Positions 42,189 to 53,015 of a DNA stretch of 64,000 nucleotides are shown here, piece by piece; position 1 is the first letter of the stretch; each line of letters opens with the position of its first letter. The position numbers and the translations under genes were made by a program. The notes under the pieces are model-generated. The model saw only the letters and a program-made list of their open reading frames with translations. It did not search any database and was not told the DNA's origin. Location: the NCBI GenBank assembly GCA_947652605.1, contig OX393583.1, positions 6,117,222 through 6,181,221 of the forward strand, in the 5' to 3' direction. This DNA comes from Elmis aenea (lineage: Eukaryota > Arthropoda > Insecta > Coleoptera > Elmidae).

Positions 42189-44493
42189 CACTGAGAAAAA
42201 TAATTTGTAAACGTTAAAAGAAAAATATTTTTTTATACAATTTGTAGTAGTTAAATAGGGGACCATTACAACAATTAATATAATATACTACTACAAATTT
42301 GTATACTATTATTTGTATGTGATATCTTATAATTCTATATAATACAAAACTAAAATGGTATAATATACTACTACAGGTGTCATATAACATATCGTAAAGT
42401 TTTGCATGTTATACATTTAGAATATATATACAATACATGGTCATATTTTATGCAATACCATCCATATGCATGTAAACATATAAATATTTTTTTCCAAATA
42501 GGTATTGTACAGAGCATTATGCATCAGAAATGTTTTTGTATACCATAGTAATACTTGTGATGTCAAATACTCCTACTGTTTACAACTTATACAGTTAACT
42601 GATGGTATTAATTAGGGGGCATAATAAAAGCAGTTTTTATTAATAAACAAGTATATATTTAAAATGTAAACAAGTATATATTTTCATTAATTTTTAGAAC
42701 TGATCTAGGTTTACAAATATCACCTAAATATAAAGACACCAGCTTGAGCACGCCGTCCAATGGCTTCAAGCTTTTTATTTCTTTCTTATAACAACTTTGG
42801 AAAATCGTGATCGTTCTAAAATTATTAATAATACAATATGATAATATATTTATTGGCTAAACACTTTACCTGTACATAAGTAACCTTCTGTTATTTCATG
42901 TTCATGTTCATCTAAAAGATAAATTATTTAGATGTTGAAAACACAAAACAGGGTTTGCACTCCAAATTCAATATTTTGCACTTCAAATTCTCCCTTTTGC
43001 AATCAAATCCACCCTTTTGTAAATCACATCCAAACATTTTTTTAAATATGTAAGTGTGTTCGAATATCTCAAATTTTTGGATTATACACTTCTGATTTTA
43101 TTATGTTATAAAAGGTTGAATCTGATTTGTAAAAAGTTGGATTTGATTTGCAAAAGGTTGAATTTGGAATACAAACCCTGTATACATCAAGAAAAACAAT
43201 ATCCACGTATAAAAACAGCCATAAGGCAGGTAAATATAACGCAAATGTGAAAATCATAAGTAATTTTGTCAGGGAATATTGATGTAAATACTTATCAACT
43301 GATAACCCAGAGGAAGCTAAAGACATGGATATAGTATAAGTCTTCGTGGATCTGAATATATTACCAAAACGTTAATTTAATTGAAACCACCATACTCGTT
43401 CAACACGCAAACGTTAAAAGTCGGCCATTGCAATGTTTGATGCAATTTGTTAATAAATTACTTTTATAAACTGAATTTATTATTGTTAGGAGCAAATACA
43501 ACTTACCTTCAAAAATGGAAATCAATTCTGGCATCTGTCAATTTTCTAACAGAATATCCAGTATCGCAATACAATAACTAAACTGAACACGTCAAAAATG
43601 TTCCGCAAAAGGATGAAGCATAGCAAACAACTGCAGTCAGCGTCTTGGCTTGCCAGTACGTAGCTGTTAACATTATGGGTGGAATAATATAAATTGGATG
43701 ATGTAGTAGTAAAACATACCTACACTTCGTGGCTTAACCCTTTCAATACGATTTTTTTAATTTCAATATTTTAATATTAATTCAATCTACTTAATTTTTT
43801 TTATGTTCTGTGACACCAAAGAACATAAAAAAAAATTAAAATTTATAAAACTATTAAATAGGAGTAATTTTTAATTATAAAGATATGCAATGGAACATTA
43901 TGTCCCAACAGTATAGAACAGTGGGTCGTTTACGTCCCAACAGTGTTCACCATGTGCACTTCTCAGCGCCTGTGGCCAAACAGAACAAATTTATTCGTTC
44001 AATCCAACTTGTCACGACTGTCTTTGGTGATGTTGACCAAAAATACTAAAATCCCAGATCCCTATACATTTGTAAGCATTTAATACATGTTTAGTATATG
44101 TGAAAATGTCTCTGGGACTATATGTCCCTACAGGGCTGAAAGGGTTAACCAAAATAATGCCTAACTTATGTTATACCGTTATGATGTTAACGTATACGGT
44201 TATATAAATACACTGGCCAATTATTTGCAAATATAATATGTAGTAATATAATATACAAATATATAGCTTTTGTCTGTGTTAATACTAAACACGTAAAACG
44301 TAATAAATAAAAATTGTTGTAGTATTCAATAGTAATTTAAATTACAGTTGTGTAGTGCTATTTTATATAAATGATATATATTTGGTATATAATATTGTTG
44401 TAGCATAACATAAAAGTGTAGTTATTAACTCCAATACAAAAATAAAATTAAGACTACGATTTGTATTAAAACAATATCAAATTTTTCTCAGTG
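42189..44493. mobile_element. 2.3-kb nonautonomous DNA element, TIR CACTGAGAAAAAT
   Basis: CACTGAGAAAAATAATTTG at the left and ATTTTTCTCAGTG at the right. The empty site can be read from the palindrome arm at 39131-39208. It gives at most a 2-bp duplication (CA). Internal AT-rich words (ACTACTACAA, TAATATAATATAC) recur near both ends. No transposase. Superfamily unassigned. A piggyBac MITE (43738-44144) is nested inside. Confidence 0.7.
43738..44144. mobile_element. piggyBac-type MITE at TTAA, 407 bp
   Basis: TTAA|CCCTTTCAATACG on the left and CTGAAAGGG|TTAA on the right (TTAA at 43734-43737 and 44145-44148). TTAA duplication plus CCC ends define piggyBac. The interior has repeated TGTCCCAACAGT and GGGACTATATGTCCC words. 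Noncoding. Confidence 0.88.
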
Positions 44494-45058
44494 CATGCAA
44501 ATAAAAAAAATAATGTAGGTTTGTTCTGTACATCAATAGCCATTCTACCGAAAAATATATTATTGACTTACCTTAATCTACGTAAAATTATCTATACATT
44601 ACCTATACACAATTTTTATCTATCTATGATACTTGGTTAAAAAAAGATTTGTGTTTTTTCGATTTTTTTGCCAGTTTTGTGGATTTATCTCAAAAATTTG
44701 GGAACAGAATTTAATTTTTTAGACGCCATTCGATTGTTTATTTAATTCTGCCCAATTTTGCTAGTTAAACCCTGCTCTACCTACACAGTTCTTATGTCGA
44801 AATAATTTCAAATACCTAAGATCTAAATTTAATTCAATACATTTTATAATCAAGTACATGACCCTTCTTCATACAGCAAAATTGTGAAGGATATTGCTAT
44901 AGTATACGATTAATTATTGAATGTTCGTGTGCACTATGCGAAAAGTGTAACTATGGATTACACTGCAGCACAGGAATAATTTTTTCCTGCGAATTTTATC
45001 CAGTGTGTTCGCTTGTACTTCGGTTCGTCACGGCCGTGGGGTTAGGGGTGTGTTGCAT
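44494..45058. other. rest of the palindrome arm, then AT-rich DNA
   Basis: 44494-44555 completes the outer right arm (CTACCGAAAAA end). The remainder to 45.0 kb is AT-rich with nothing supportable. Confidence 0.5.
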
Positions 45059-45140
45059 TCAGTGTCAGTAAATCTGTGTGTAGCTGTGCAAAGGGAGCAA
45101 CCCCTTGTAATTGTTAAAGGCACCCCTGTTTGCAGGGCAT
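45000..45140 (+). promoter_or_regulatory. initiator-like GC-richer pocket
   Basis: TTGCATTCAGTGTCAGT contains the arthropod initiator TCAGT at 45059-45063, within CpG-rich sequence (CGTCACGGCCGTGGGG). No TATA box at the expected distance. Suggestive only. Confidence 0.3.
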
Positions 45141-45995
45141 TTTTATTTACGGTTTGTGGCAATTATTAGAACGACATTTTTATCGCGATCCGAACTAGAT
45201 AAAAGCGTTTTTTGTTAACTGACAGCGATTTAACAGATATAATGAAAATTTTATGAGCGATTTCGAGCTGTTTTTCGTGTTTTCATTGGGGACGTGCATT
45301 TTAATCCTCCGAACGAGAATGTATTGCACGATGCAAGCTGCTCTTTTAATCAGAAAAATCGAAAATAACGAAACTTTAAACAACAAACCGAACGCGCCGT
45401 TCTGCTATTACTTGTTCGTTTTGGTATAACTAAAACAACATTTTGTGGTGGCTCTTTTTTAAGCACGTTTTTATCATGTTGAATTCAAAATTCGGTAGAT
45501 ATTATTTTATCAATTAATTTGAGATGCTATCGATAAGTATTTTGTTTTAAAAAACTGCCATAATATTAGTTAAAGGCTTGAATTATTCGAGTGTGCCATT
45601 TATGCAATATGAATAAGTTTAATTGGAAATAACTTAGGTACCTGTTTTAATTAATAGTCTCTTAATTAAATTACAGACAAATACTGTCAAAATTGACGTT
45701 TAATGAAAATCACGGCCTTTCAGATTAAAAAAACCATCAAATTTTAGATTAATTTAAACTAAACATCGTAGTACCTTTAGTATTAATACTAGTACCATTA
45801 GACATCTTCAGGGTTGTTGGTTAAACAGCAATGGAAGCCTACAGCATAGATATTTTTCTAATACTTCAGACGAGCAAGTTGCTTTAACAAAAATATTTAA
45901 TATTTTATAGTTTTCTAAAATTTAAGAACTGATTTAAATCGTTCGTCTATGAGAAATGGTTAGGGTTTATTGAGATAATAAAAAATATCAGAATA

Positions 45996-46614
45996 CTGCT
46001 TATAGATTAATCTTTTATTTCTTTTTGATTTACCTTAGGTATTATAATTCAAGTGTAATGCGAACTAATGTTGATAATTTATTTATTTGTGACAGGTAGG
46101 ACAATAGAATGGTTTTTTTGGGTATTTTGCACATTTTTCGTGTGTCCATTTCTGACACTTTTGACACTGAACCCATATTCCTGTACTTAATGACCATAAT
46201 CATATTCATTATAAGGTACTATGTATTCCATATTAGGTATCAATGTGACATTTCAAAAATCGGTACCTATATGTAAAACATTAAATGGTCCCAATCAAAA
46301 TTTTTGTCTATTTAATTGAAATGTAAAGGCTCATGCTAAATAAACATGCAATAAAATATTTTATATCATTTACCCTAGCATATAATATTTTGCACTGAAA
46401 GATTTAGCCTAAAAACTCAGTAGCACGTCAAAAATATATTTGAAACTGTTATGTACCTAATCTAGTGAATATTTTTTTAACTATTTTACATTTTGGAATG
46501 TGTGATCAACGTACAAATAGGTACATATACTTTTCAACAGATATCGCTTATTCTTTGTCATAAAACTGATGTATTCCATAATAAGTAACTGTTCCATATT
46601 AGGGCACTTTACTC
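45996..46614 (-). mobile_element. truncated copy of the GAGTAAAGTGCCC element
   Basis: The opposite-strand copy of 32080-33009 starts at 46614 (GAGTAAAGTGCCCTAATATG) and continues past the transposase end to about 45996, where similarity stops. The far TIR is missing. Confidence 0.82.
46083..46175 (-). pseudogene. PHD-like finger of a transposase, intact ligands
   Basis: Minus-strand frame WVQCQKCQKWTHEKC...FYCPTCHK then stop (46083-46085). It keeps all expected metal ligands of this half of a PHD finger: C-x2-C, W-x-H-x2-C, C-x2-C. The sister copy at 32513 has Glu in place of His and reads past this stop. This copy is therefore closer to the ancestral transposase C-terminus, although the element itself is truncated. 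Confidence 0.72.
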
Positions 46615-47564
46615 TTAAAAAAAAAAAAGATTATTTTCCAGCAAAAAAGATTTTTTTTACAGTAAAAGAAAAATTCTGCTGAGTTAAATGTCCACAGTAT
46701 GAATTATTTTTAATATTATACTTGGTAAAAAACAGTAATTCTTTTTGTTTATTTCAAAATGAAAAATAATGTAATTATAATAATGGATTATTATTAAAAA
46801 AAACAATAAAAAAGAAACTCCGCTTTTCCACCTAGTCCCTGGAACAATTTTCTTACTTCCATTTAATAATTTTCAAATTCAATTTTCTTAAATTTTAAAG
46901 TACGTGTTGCTCTGATTTTATAAATAAAAAAGCTGATGCTAATGTCAAGTCTTTGAAGTTAATAAGTTATTATTATCTTCTTCAGTTCATCTTGCAACAG
47001 TTTAATTTTTTTATTTTTGCATTCTTTTTCAAAAACGAAATTATGGCATGTATAACTTGTACTGTTTCTGCCCTTGTTATCCACTGTTTTATACAACTAT
47101 TACTTTTCGTTGGTTCGTTATTTTAATTTTGAAAGTTTTTTTTTCATTACAACAGATAAATATTTTCTTTTCAATGGCATAAAATTTACAAAACCATTTT
47201 AATACATACCATTTTAGGGTCCTGGGGGGCCCGGGTGCGTTGCACCCACTGCACCCCCCTCCCACTTGGCCTGCCCTGGGTACCATTAATTTTCCTGTAA
47301 GTAAAATTGGAGAGCAGGAATTCACGAAAACGTTCAAAACAGGTATAACATTTTTATGCTGTTGACGAATTTTGTAATGAGTACGATGACTAAACTTTTT
47401 TAAATATGTACAGATATACAAGCTGTTTCCATTAAAATCGCTTTATCGGGGCAAATATTTCGCTTGTCAATGAATTCCTGAAATGTTAAATAGAGATAAT
47501 TTCAAACTCTTGAACCCGTATGTAATTCAAGTAGATCTAATTTTTGTCAGGTTGAAACCCTGTT
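46615..47564. other. noncoding, with a GC-rich element end at 47217-47282
   Basis: On the minus strand CCCAGGGCAGGCCAAGTG, then GGTGCAGTGGGTGCAACG and CCCGGGCCCCCC, read as a solitary GC-rich transposon end. The rest is AT-rich. Confidence 0.45.
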
Positions 47565-47572
47565 CTCGTGTC

Positions 47573-48704
47573 TAGGGATTGTAATACCGGTAAACCGGTT
47601 TACCGGTAAATCGCAAAAAATGCTCTTCAAATTTTACCGGTAATTTTCCAGTTTTTTACCGGTAATTCCGGTAATTTTCAATATCTTTCTAATCATGATA
47701 AAAATCTAAATCAAATAATAGAAAAAAAAATTGAAGTATTTTCAAAGAGAAAAAATAAGGGGAAAGCATACAAATGGCATATGATTGTTTACTCACTACA
47801 CGACTAGGGATTGTAATAAATCGCAAAAAATACTTTTCAAATTTAACCGGTAATTTGCCAGTTTTTTACCGGTAATTCCGGTAATTTTCAATATCTTTCT
47901 AATCATGATAAAAATCTAAATCAAATAATAGAAAAAAAATTGAAGTATTTTCAAAGAGAAAAAATAAGGGGAAAGCATACAAATGGCATATGATTGTTTG
48001 ATTGTTTACTCACTACTCGACCAACAAGTGTAGTAGAATCCGAAAAAGCTTTTTACGCGGCTGGATTATTTTGTACAAAAATTAGGTCGCAATTAGGAGA
48101 CGATAGTTAAGATAAATTATATTTTCTACGTGGTTATTTTTTAAGAAAAGTTTAAAATAAAAAATATTGTTAATAGTTTGACAACATAGGTATATTATGT
48201 TAAATCATTTTATATTTTATGTTCACAATAGTTTTATTTTCATGTGTTTTTTGTAATGCTGGATTATATTTTTTGTAATATTTTTATTTTAAATATTATA
48301 TATTGTCATTTTATATTGTGTTATATTAATATTACATAAAAATATATTAGATTCGTTAATGGCTGTTAACTAATATATTGTATGAAACTAATTGGGGTAG
48401 TTTAGGCTTCAACTATCTCAATCAGTTCCATAATAAATAAATGTATATAAATATATTTATTTTTAATATGGTTTTCGGAGTTTATCCGGGTAATATTTAA
48501 ATTGGCTCGACGTTACGGCAAGCTCTCACTATAGGGGAGACGCGGATAAACTCCGAAAACTACATTAAATCTAAAAAAAAAAACAAAATAATATAAATAT
48601 ATATAATAATATGATTTACCGGTAAATTACCGGTAAACCGGTTTTGATTGACAATTTTACCGAATTACCGGTAATTCAAAAAGTCGGTAAATTTACAATC
48701 CCTA
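47573..48704. mobile_element. hAT element with perfect 8-bp duplication and doubled left end
   Basis: TAGGGATTGTAATACCGG on the left and its complement on the right. CTCGTGTC stands at 47565-47572 and 48705-48712. The subterminal regions are full of ACCGGTAA words, likely transposase-binding repeats. The first 235 bases or so are duplicated in tandem (second copy from about 47808). An internal inverted repeat lies at 48470-48563. No coding. Confidence 0.92.
48470..48563. repeat. inverted repeat inside the hAT element
   Basis: GGTTTTCGGAGTTTATCCG pairs with CGGATAAACTCCGAAAAC across about 55 bases of GC-richer spacer (GGCTCGACGTTACGGC). Possibly a small MITE or a regulatory hairpin nested in the element. 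Confidence 0.7.
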
Positions 48705-48939
48705 CTCGTGTCCATATTTTCCCCTCTCGCCAGGGCCGTGTTTAGGGGGGGGCGAAGGGGGCGCTCGCCCCGGGCGCCGAAATCAGGGGGCGCCAAAATC
48801 GCCATTGACGTCTTATTTTTTTTTGGAGTTATCTACGTTACGCAGTACCAGCGCGAAATTATTTTGTGTCCTAGGCAAAGTTTATTAGCGCGTCCCTTCT
48901 TCCTTAAGTCCTTTTATCTAAATTGTAGAGTGTTATTAA

Positions 48940-50121
48940 CAAGTAAATAACGTACGGCGTATGAGGTATAGACAGCTGACGTAGCGTGATAATGAACCCA
49001 AGAGCGCGTCAAGTAATAGTGATAGTGTAAGTAAGCACATTAAACTAATAACTGTGTAGTGAATTAAATTTTAAAATATAATCGTATAAATAAAGTTAAA
49101 TAAAATAAAATATTATCCATGGAGAAATTTTTTAAAGCGAGTGGTAGTAGTTATAAAAGAAAAAGAGACAAGGAAGAGAAAAACAAAGAAGAAGGCGGAA
49201 TATCCAGAACGTACAAACTAGTAATCAGATCACCAGATCAAGCAAAAACCAAAGGTTCAACGGAAGAAAAACAAATGGAGGCATTAGTAAAAGTAATTAA
49301 CCAATTGGTGGAAGAAGTTAAAAAGATAAGGGAAGAACAAAAAGCATTTAGGGAGGAATTTAGTGCAACAAAAAAAGAAAACGAAGAGCTTAGAAAAAAG
49401 ATGCTTAGCTTAGAAAACAGAATAGAAGAACCAGAAAAAAAAAGAAAAGAAATATAAAATTGTGATAAAGGGGGCAAAATTTGATGAAAGTAACGGTACA
49501 GCAGGTATCGAAGAATTTCTAGATCAAAATTTAGGAGTCAAAGTAAATATCAAACAAATGTATGTGGTGGGTCGAAAATATGGCAAAAGTATGACAATAG
49601 CAATGACAAGTAAATAGGAGTAAAATAAAATAAAGATGATGCAGTATAAGAGCAAATTAAAAGGTCAAAACGTTTACATAGACAATGACCTAACAGTAAA
49701 AGAAAGAGAAATACAAAGAAAAATCAGAGAAGAGGCAGAAAAAGAAAGAAAAAAGGGCAAAAAAGTCAGAGTAGCTTATCAAAAACTCATTGTAGATAAT
49801 AACATCTGGCTATGGAATAAAGAGAAAGAGGAGCTACAGCAAAAAACAGACCCAAAAAACTAAGGACGGAAAACAAGTTACGGAAAAAATGGCACGATCA
49901 CTACACGAAAACGGACATGAATAAGGAAAAACAGATAGCAATCAAAGCATGAGATACTAAAAATAAAAAAAATAGAGATAAGAAAGACAAAATGAGAATA
50001 GGTACTTGGAATACCAGAAGCATAAAAAGAAAAGAAGAAGAAGCGATCATGGAAAAAAGTCAGCACAACACAACTCAACAGTCCTACAAACAGTAGAAAG
50101 ACTCACGACTAAAAAAAATAA
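48940..50121 (+). mobile_element. internally deleted LINE: ORF1 plus start of endonuclease plus 3' end
   Basis: After an untranslated leader, ORF1 starts at 49119 (MEKFFKASGSSYKRKRDKEE), with a coiled coil to about 49457. After frameshifts it continues as KYKIVIKGAKFDE, then MQYKSKLKGQNVYIDNDLT and VKEREIQRKIREEAEKERKK to 49863. ORF2 then begins at 49991 with MRIGTWNTRSIK, the first strand of an AP-endonuclease. Within 20 codons the sequence jumps to the LINE 3' end (CACAACTCAACAGTCC...AAAGACTCACGACTAAA). That is the same terminus as the LINE at 34343-35384. The RT is missing entirely. Confidence 0.85.
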
Positions 50122-50290
50122 TGTTCCTTAAGTTAAATGTTTAACTATTGAAGTATTTATTTATTTATTATTAAAAATATTACATGTGCATATTATGTTA
50201 TTTTTTACCAAATTGTATGTTCCTTAAGTTAAATGTTACCTAATTATTTATTTATTATTAAAAATATTATATGTGCATACATATGTGTGT
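50122..50290 (+). repeat. direct duplication behind the LINE tail
   Basis: ATGTTCCTTAAGTTAAATGT and ATTTATTTATTATTAAAAAT...GTGCATA occur twice, at about 50121-50204 and 50215-50283. It may be a duplicated 3' tail or target. Confidence 0.6.
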
Positions 50291-50437
50291 TTTATAAAGT
50301 GTTTTTTAAAACGAGCCCCATTTTCCAAGCCCGAACAAAGTAGGCCCGGAGAAACAATTTTTTTTTTTAGAAATGGGGCGCAATTTTTCGTTCTCGCCCC
50401 GGGCGCCAAAACACCTAGACACGGCCCTGCCTCTCGC

Positions 50438-51582
50438 TGATATTCGTATTTTATTTACAATAACAAGACATACAAATGCTGATGTAATGGTCTGATGGCT
50501 GTTAATTCTATAGAGTCGTAACAATGCCGTCTTTTCTGTGTGACGTACCAAAAACTTTGCAACCATATTTTTGTTGCACTGTACGTTATTTGAACGTGTT
50601 GAAGTGCTCGGTTACCTAACACTCCGATATTGTGCTAGTCCCAGCTGCCAATTCGTCTGTAAAAATCGTGGAGTGAGTTGCAGATCCGATGTGAATTGCT
50701 CGTTCGCGATTGTGTGCAGTTTGGAGTTATGAAAAATTGAAAACAGTCGTTTGAATGCCTCGCAGGCTTGTGCATAAGCAATTCACAATCATAATCCAGT
50801 AATGCAAAAAACTAGAGTTGGGGAAATACCTGAATTACTCAAGGTATTCAATTGTTAATATAAAATAAGTGTAATTAGAAGTTACTCATCTCTTTTTCGG
50901 AGGGGAGGATCTCTTGAACAGTTTCTAGATTTTCTTTCGTTTCACCAGAAGTAGTATTAATTTGATTGGATAAGTAAAATTGCTTTTGATGAATAGACGA
51001 GATCCTTCAAAACAAAAAGACAAGTAATTTTTCATAAACTTAGTTTTACTACGGCCTGAAAATTTTGTTTTCTTTTTAGTTACAAAAAGTTCTTGGCGTA
51101 TTCTTAACACAAAATTTGTCTGTGTACTGTTTCCTCAAGTAAGTACAAACGTACTGTAGAAAATTTAACTGGCTACCAATTTTATTGCACAAAAAATTAA
51201 ACTCTCATCAAAATCGCCCAATCCCGCCCCAAAACCAACCTATCTGGGGCCAGTTTAACACAACGGAAATTAAAATTAATCAGTAATGTCAACTCTTCAA
51301 TGTTCGCCGTTCCATTCATTAAAATATAAAATTGTACACTTCCACAGCAACTACGCATCGTCTACAAAAACTATCGTTAAAACAATTGCATTACTAACAA
51401 TTACCATAAATAATTGAGCAACAACAATAAACAATACCAACATGCAATTACGGTTAAAACGCATGCATTAACTTTGGACACGTAACGAAATAGGAAACCG
51501 CAGATATTGTAGTTAGAAAAATTTGTAACTTTGCTGCAAATATATCAAATTTCTTGACAAGCGTTTAAAGTTAAAGATACAA
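50438..51582. other. noncoding, GC-richer between 50560 and 50770
   Basis: The 50560-50770 pocket (ACTCCGATATTGTGCTAG, GTTCGCGATTGTGTGCAG) could be promoter-like but has no TATA box or coding frame. The rest is AT-rich. Confidence 0.4.
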
Positions 51583-52030
51583 AATATGAGCCTTTTATTT
51601 TGAATGTGGCTTAAGTCACTCTTTGCGAAAAACGAGTTAAAGCTATTCACGATTACAATAATGTATGGTATTTTTATCTTTAAACTTTTCACTTGCAATT
51701 TCTTTCAAAATCATTACTATTTTTGTCAATAGAAATTTCATTGTTAAACAGAAGTGCAAAAACATTAATTTTGAAAATGGCATAATGATGGATTTGCTTC
51801 CGCATATAATACCCCCAATTTAACAGTTATTTTAAAAATCTAAAACAAAGCGAAATGTCCGAAGACTTTATCACTCCTATTAATGACAATAATTCAATAC
51901 ACATGAATAAACCTTTATAGAAAATACGTTATATAAACTACTTGTACTTATATTTCAAAACGTTCTGATCAATTTGCTTATTACTAGTGTTATGAAGTTT
52001 AATGATAATGAAAATTCCCTTCACCTGTCA
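51583..52030. repeat. diverged repeat shared with 57310-57591 and 59115-59280
   Basis: The sequence from TGGCTTAAGTCACTCTTTGC through CATAATGATGGATTTGCTTC to GATAATGAAAATTC matches the two stretches flanking the LINE at 57592-59114. It therefore represents the uninterrupted version. A third, weaker copy may lie at 59420-59480. Class unknown, noncoding. Confidence 0.75.
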
Positions 52031-52320
52031 AATTTGCGTTTTCAACCAATCACTAATCTTAAATCTTTTAGAGACTACCAATAGGAGCAATATTACACGG
52101 TAATAATTTTACATTCCTCTGCCAGGAGTTGATCCTCCTGTCAAATTTGCGTTTTCGACCAATAACAAACTCAGATTTCCTTTAAACGGCCAATAAACAT
52201 AATCATACACTGATAATTTACTTTTCGCAATTAACAGATTTTCATGCGTTTATTGGTCGTTTCTAAGAAATCTGAGTTTTTGATTGGTGGATTATATAAA
52301 TTTGGAGAGGGAATAAGGTA
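52020..52320. repeat. direct and inverted CCAAT-rich repeats
   Basis: CCTGTCAAATTTGCGTTTTC followed by (A/G)ACCAAT occurs at 52024 and 52137. The second block (ACTCAGATTTCCTTTAAACGG, CCAATAAAC) is complementary to 52245-52290 (GTTTATTGGTCGTTTC, AAATCTGAGTTTTTGATTGG). The structure is like a small foldback. Confidence 0.6.
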
Positions 52321-52632
52321 TTTTGGTCTTGATAATTTTTTGACAGATGTCGGCGACCAATAACGTTACTTTAATATAGATTAAACCACACCCCTGACAC
52401 ACCACTCTGACAGTACTTGTAAAATTTGACATAACAGATTATGTATGTACCTAAATACTATTTGGTTCATTAATTTTTATTAAAATATAATTCTTGAATT
52501 AAAAATTAGTTATAAATGATCTATTAATAATAACAATCGCAGTAAGTAGTAGGTATACTTTAATTTGTCTAAATTAAACAACATTTTAATTTGACAGATA
52601 GGTTAGGTGAAGGAAATTTTCTGACAAAATAT

Positions 52633-52772
52633 AACTCGTGCATTGCAAATAATCTATAATTTTTGACAAATCTTCACTCATGCAAGTTGAAGCAGAAAAA
52701 ATCAGCTCAACTTGCATTCGGGCATATTTACCAAAAATTATCGATAATTTTTACAATGCACTTGTTATATTA
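52633..52772. repeat. inverted repeat, about 140 bases
   Basis: ATAACTCGTGCATTGCAAAT pairs with TTTACAATGCACTTGTTAT. Inner TGCAAGTTGA and TCAACTTGCA also pair. Foldback structure with a central AGCAGAAAAAATCAG. Confidence 0.7.
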
Positions 52773-52808
52773 CTACTGAAAAAATCTTGAATAAACTTCT
52801 TACTATGT

Positions 52809-53015
52809 TAAAAGTACAAAATTTCTCGTACTTAAGATGTCCTAGCAAAAAATATGAAAATGTCGCATTTTTTTGTACATAAAAAAGTACCATAAGGAGG
52901 TACAAATAAAATTGTTCTAATGATTAAGACAAAAAAGTTACGAGAGAAAAAAGAAATTCGACATTTTCATATTTTTTGCTAAAACATCTGAAGCACGAGG
53001 AATTGTGTACTTTAA
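52809..53015. mobile_element. small foldback MITE
   Basis: AAGTACAAAATTTCTCGTAC and GATGTCCTAGCAAAAAATAT are complementary to 52960-53012 (ATATTTTTTGCTAAAACATC, GCACGAGGAATTGTGTACTT). Arms of about 60 bases. TTAA-like borders. Class uncertain. Confidence 0.7.

Larger units (their letters stand above)
48731..50429. mobile_element. hAT element (CAGGGCCGTGT) with an internal LINE derivative
   Basis: CAGGGCCGTGTTTAGG on the left and CCTAGACACGGCCCTG on the right. CCTCTCGC is perfectly duplicated at 48723-48730 and 50430-50437. Both ends continue into GGGCGCC...CCCGGGGCGAG sequence. The body is mostly a LINE derivative (48940-50121). The copy begins only 18 bases after the previous hAT element's duplication. 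Confidence 0.9.

Noticed and set aside
42189..44493. CACTA or Chapaev element
   Set aside because: CACTG ends are suggestive, but the empty site shows no 3- or 4-base duplication, so the superfamily is left open.
47089..47421. 110-codon minus-strand frame
   Set aside because: It crosses a GC-rich transposon end (47217-47282) and encodes no known motif.
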